DNA of 64,000 nt from Massilia sp. Root133 (GTDB lineage: Bacteria > Pseudomonadota > Gammaproteobacteria > Burkholderiales > Burkholderiaceae_D). Where the stretch lies: the NCBI RefSeq assembly GCF_001426525.1, contig NZ_LMEW01000023.1:1-64000 (forward strand). Reading direction: 5' to 3'. The notes under the pieces are model-generated. The model did no database searches. It was not told the origin of the DNA and saw only the letters and a list, made by a program, of their open reading frames with translations. Below, one piece after another: positions 61,924 through 64,000 of the stretch. The position numbers and the translations under genes are program-made. Each line of letters starts with the position of its first letter. The stretch's first letter is position 1.

Positions 61924-64000
61924 TTACGCGGCCAGTTTCGAGATGTCGGCCACGCGGTTCATCATGCGGTGCAGGATGGACAGCAGGGCCAGGCGGTTGT
62001 TCCGCAGCGCGACGTCGTCGGCCATCACCATCACGTCGTTGAAGAACGCGTCGACGTCGTCACGCAGCTGCGCGAGCGTCTTCAGCGTGCCGGTGAAGTC
62101 GCCGCGCTCGAACGCTGCATCGACCTCCGGCTGCACGCGTTGCACGCTGGCGTACAGTGCCTTCTCGGCGGCATCCTGCAGCAGGGCTGCATCGACATTA
62201 CCGGCTTGTGCGAGCGCTTCCTCGTTCTTCTTGAGGATGTTCGAGATACGCTTGTTGGCGGCGGCCAGCGACGCGCTTTCGGGCAGCGCGGCGAAGGCCT
62301 GCACGGCCTCCAGGCGCTGCACGACGTCGTCCACGCGGTCCGGGTTCTGCGCCAGCACGGCTTCCACCTCGTTCGGCGCGAAGCCGCGGTCGCGCAGCAG
62401 GCCGCGCAGGCGGTCCAGCATGAACGCGGTGACGTCGGCCGTCGGGTCCTTGAACGTCGGCATGTAGTCGAACACGCCGGCGGCATCCTTCAACAGGTCG
62501 GACAGCGCGAGCGGCAGGCGCTTCTCGACCAGCATGCGCATCACGCCCAGCGCGTGGCGGCGCAGCGCGAACGGGTCCTTCTCGCCGGTCGGCTGCAGGC
62601 CGATCGACCAGATGCCGACGAGGGTTTCCAGTTTGTCGGCCAGCGCGACAGCCAGGCCCGTGTTCGTCGTCGGCAGCGCGTCGCCCGAGAAGCGCGGCTG
62701 GTAGTGCTCGGACGCGGCCAGCGCCACTTCCTCGTGCTCGCCGTCGTTGCGGGCGTAGTACGTGCCCATGATGCCTTGCAGTTCCGGGAACTCGCCGACC
62801 ATGTCGGTCAGCAGGTCGGCCTTCGCCAGCTGCGCGCCGCGTTCGGCCAGCAGCACGTCGTAGCCGAGGCGGCGGGCGATGGCACCGGCGAGGCGCGTGA
62901 CGCGCTGCGTGCGTTCGGCCTGTGTGCCGAGCTTGTTGTGGTAGACGACGTTCGCCAGCAGCGGCAGGCGCGATTCCAGCGACTTCTTCTTGTCCTGCTC
63001 GAAGAAGAATTTCGCATCCGACAGGCGCGGGCGCACGACGCGCTCGTTGCCGCCGATGATGGCGGACGGGTCGTCGGTCGCGAGGTTCGAGACGATCAGG
63101 AAGCGCGAGCGCAGCTTGCCGTTCGTATCCGTCAGGGCGAAGTACTTCTGGTTCGTCTGCATCGTCAGGATCAGGCATTCCTGCGGTACGGACAAGAACA
63201 CGTCTTCGAACTGGCATTCGTAGACGACGGGCCATTCGACCAGCGCCGCCACTTCATCCAGCAGCGATTCCGGCATCAGCACCTGGTCGCCGCCGGCCTT
63301 GGCCAGCAGCTGGGTGCGGATCGATTCCTTGCGTTCCTCGGCATTGGCGACGACCTTGCCGAAGACCTTGAGCAGTTCGTTGTAGGCGTCCGCATGGCCG
63401 ATATCGAAGGCGTGGCCGTTCGACAGGAAGCGGTGGCCGAGCGTGCTGCGGCCGGCCTTGAGGCCCAGCAGGGACAGCGGCACGATGGTCTCGCCGTGCA
63501 GCGCCAGCAGCGTGTGCACGGGGCGCACGAACTGCACGGTGGCGCCGTCCGGACGCTGGTAGCTCATCACCTTCGGGATCGGCAGCTTCGCGACCGTCTC
63601 TTCCAGCACCGGCTGCAGGCCTTCGGCCAGGCCGACGCCCGGCGCGGTGTAGGTGTAGAAGAAGCTTTCGGCCTTGCCGTCCTGGGCGCGTTCGAGGTCG
63701 CTGATCTTCAGGTCGGGGAAGCCGAGGGCGGCCAGTTTCTTGGCCAGCGGCGCGGTCGGGTTGCCGTCCTTGTCGAGGGCGACGGTCACCGGCAGGATCT
63801 TCTCGCGGATGGTCTTGTCGGCCGACGTGGCGCGCACGTTGGTGATCGAGACGGCCAGGCGGCGCGGCGTGGCGTAGGTGGTGACGACGCTGTCGGCGTC
63901 CAGGAAATCACGGGCCTTCAGGCCGTTCGCGATGCCGCCCGCGAAAGCGGCGCCCAGTTTCACCAGCGCCTTCGGTGGCAGCTCTTCGGTCTGCAGTTCG
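61924..64000 (-). CDS. glyS: Glycine--tRNA ligase beta subunit (partial, 5' end outside the window)
   Basis: At least 692 codons. The frame stays open to the window edge: beyond an internal Met at 63963 it continues as [20 protein letters not shown], the conserved N-terminal block of GlyS, so the true start lies past 64000. Features include [32 protein letters not shown] and a C-terminal anticodon-binding helical domain ([20 protein letters not shown]). With GlyQ (expected just beyond the edge) it charges tRNA-Gly. Confidence 0.96.
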   Translation of the reverse strand, partial: ELQTEELPPKALVKLGAAFAGGIANGLKARDFLDADSVVTTYATPRRLAVSITNVRATSADKTIREKILPVTVALDKDGNPTAPLAKKLAALGFPDLKISDLERAQDGKAESFFYTYTAPGVGLAEGLQPVLEETVAKLPIPKVMSYQRPDGATVQFVRPVHTLLALHGETIVPLSLLGLKAGRSTLGHRFLSNGHAFDIGHADAYNELLKVFGKVVANAEERKESIRTQLLAKAGGDQVLMPESLLDEVAALVEWPVVYECQFEDVFLSVPQECLILTMQTNQKYFALTDTNGKLRSRFLIVSNLATDDPSAIIGGNERVVRPRLSDAKFFFEQDKKKSLESRLPLLANVVYHNKLGTQAERTQRVTRLAGAIARRLGYDVLLAERGAQLAKADLLTDMVGEFPELQGIMGTYYARNDGEHEEVALAASEHYQPRFSGDALPTTNTGLAVALADKLETLVGIWSIGLQPTGEKDPFALRRHALGVMRMLVEKRLPLALSDLLKDAAGVFDYMPTFKDPTADVTAFMLDRLRGLLRDRGFAPNEVEAVLAQNPDRVDDVVQRLEAVQAFAALPESASLAAANKRISNILKKNEEALAQAGNVDAALLQDAAEKALYASVQRVQPEVDAAFERGDFTGTLKTLAQLRDDVDAFFNDVMVMADDVALRNNRLALLSILHRMMNRVADISKLAA

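Overview
The window looks like a chromosomal segment of a high-GC betaproteobacterium, most likely Oxalobacteraceae (Massilia/Telluria group). The evidence is the gene order accB-accC-prmA-zinc-ribbon/DUF3426, thiD-rubredoxin-pilGHIJ-chpA and yqgE-ruvX-pyrR-pyrB-pyrC', together with a lysine/alanine-rich H1-like protein and an H-NS protein with the YRNP...W.G.GR.P.W DNA-binding tail. This placement is inferred from gene content; no search was run. There are 67 supported protein genes or gene fragments. No rRNA, tRNA or CRISPR array was seen.

Layout. 1-2.7 kb: a type VI secretion (T6SS) cargo island with a C-terminal fragment of a Tle-type lipase, a Tli4-like immunity protein, a PAAR spike tip and a frameshifted second immunity copy. 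Base composition changes abruptly inside it. 2.7-5.7 kb: an epoxide-hydrolase-like protein divergent from a LysR regulator, and a DUF6445-type protein. 5.8-8.7 kb: two translationally coupled GT4 glycosyltransferases. 8.7-9.4 kb: an AT-richer non-coding stretch with two hairpins, a near-perfect LexA box and a dyad, ahead of the histone H1-like gene. 10.9-18.6 kb: yggT, then leftward genes for a PfkB kinase, a DUF3426 protein, prmA, accC, accB, aroQ, a TlpA-like protein and a nucleotidyltransferase-like protein. 18.7-23.3 kb: mpl, a yqiA-like esterase, ubiC and an RNase II-family gene, closely packed or overlapping. 23.3-24.5 kb: an orphan hcp followed by a glycine-zipper protein and a 59-aa two-helix membrane protein, a probable T6SS effector/immunity cassette. 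24.8-28.4 kb: a TonB-family protein, aroE, mtgA and corA.

28.5-36.6 kb is rich in iron and heme functions: a Fur-box promoter, a TonB-dependent siderophore receptor, a PepSY membrane protein, an HbpS-like protein, a small COX1-like membrane protein, then thiD-hemL-Nramp-like leftward. 36.7-46.2 kb: rubredoxin and the pilus chemosensory (Pil-Chp) operon ending in a 1814-aa ChpA hybrid kinase. 46.3-52.5 kb: photolyase, then yqgE-ruvX-pyrR-pyrB-pyrC'-acyltransferase. The dihydroorotase-like protein lacks the metal-binding HxH, so it is probably the non-catalytic PyrC' partner of PyrB. 52.6-64 kb: apaH, a WecA-like transferase, hns, a phosphomannomutase/phosphoglucomutase, waaC, waaA, a YcxB-like protein, a YgjP-like metallopeptidase, plsC, gmhB and glyS (cut by the window end). 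The waaC, waaA, gmhB, mutase and acyltransferase genes together serve envelope and LPS-core synthesis.

Best candidates for something new: the hcp-linked three-gene cassette, whose third gene is small and easily missed; the mosaic lipase/immunity/PAAR island with its immunity remnant; and the LexA-box region beside the H1-like gene.
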